A DNA stretch of 6,231 bases from Pseudomonadota bacterium (GTDB lineage: Bacteria > Desulfobacterota > JADFVX01). Each line of letters begins with the position of its first letter. Position 1 is the stretch's first letter. The position numbers and the translations under genes are program-made. Where the stretch lies: assembly GCA_015222555.1 (NCBI GenBank), contig JADFVM010000105.1:1-6231 (forward strand), read 5' to 3'. Below, in pieces: positions 6,163 through 6,231 of the stretch. Under the pieces are notes generated by a model, which made no database searches, had not been told where the DNA came from, and worked only from the letters and a program-made list of their open reading frames with translations.

Positions 6163-6191
6163 TTGACAAGAAGAAAATTGGTGATTAGACT
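6163..6191 (+). promoter_or_regulatory. Sigma70-type promoter for the next gene
   Basis: A perfect TTGACA (6163-6168) is followed after 17 bases by TAGACT (6186-6191; four of six match TATAAT). Transcription would start near 6198, about 34 bases before the expected start codon just beyond the window. Confidence 0.55.
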
Positions 6192-6217
6192 TCTAGCAAA
6201 GGAAAAATATAAAGTTC

Positions 6218-6224
6218 AGGAGGA
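6218..6224 (+). promoter_or_regulatory. Near-perfect ribosome binding site at the window edge
   Basis: AGGAGGA closely matches the anti-Shine-Dalgarno complement. Seven bases remain to the window end, so a + strand start codon is expected at or just after the first base outside. The gene itself is not visible. Confidence 0.6.
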
Positions 6225-6231
6225 ATTCAAA

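Overview
The window carries five complete protein genes, all of familiar bacterial families: a YcgN-type cysteine-cluster protein, a type II beta-carbonic anhydrase (Can-like), an ABC-F ATPase of the Uup type, a GreA/GreB-family RNA-polymerase factor, and a second ABC-F ATPase of the EttA type. The set points to a Gram-negative, proteobacterial-type chromosome, either Gammaproteobacteria or a Desulfobacterota relative. Base composition looks moderate. This taxonomic reading is an inference from gene families and from a REP-like palindrome at the left edge. There is no rRNA, tRNA, CRISPR array, transposase or phage gene.

Layout: positions 1-76 hold two related GC-rich palindromes 48 bp apart. 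The ycgN-like gene (110-574, +) follows. Next is a 395-bp spacer (575-969) with a degenerate 47-48 bp tandem duplication, a doubtful 33-codon ORF and a good sigma70-type promoter, leading to can (970-1620, +). The uup-like gene (1678-3459, -) converges on can with 57 bp between them. A 289-bp divergent region separates uup from the Gre-family gene (3749-4228, +). That region holds a minus-strand TATAAT box and a plus-strand stem-loop followed by five Ts. A 97-bp gap with a weak terminator-like stem and a strong ribosome binding site leads to the ettA-like gene (4326-6011, +). The last 220 bp hold two interleaved inverted repeats, a consensus-like promoter and an AGGAGGA ribosome binding site ending 7 bases before the window edge, so another + strand gene very probably starts just outside.

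Together uup, the Gre gene and ettA form a neighbourhood concerned with transcription elongation and ribosome function. Two ABC-F paralogues flank one RNA-polymerase secondary-channel factor. Carbonic anhydrase and the YcgN protein appear to be independent housekeeping genes.

I see no clearly new multi-gene system. The points most worth a second look are a nine-G homopolymer in the C-terminal part of uup where either one-base slip would truncate the protein, a substituted acidic position at the predicted coiled-coil tip of the Gre protein, the interleaved (pseudoknot-compatible) repeats after ettA, and the stem-loop in the Gre leader.
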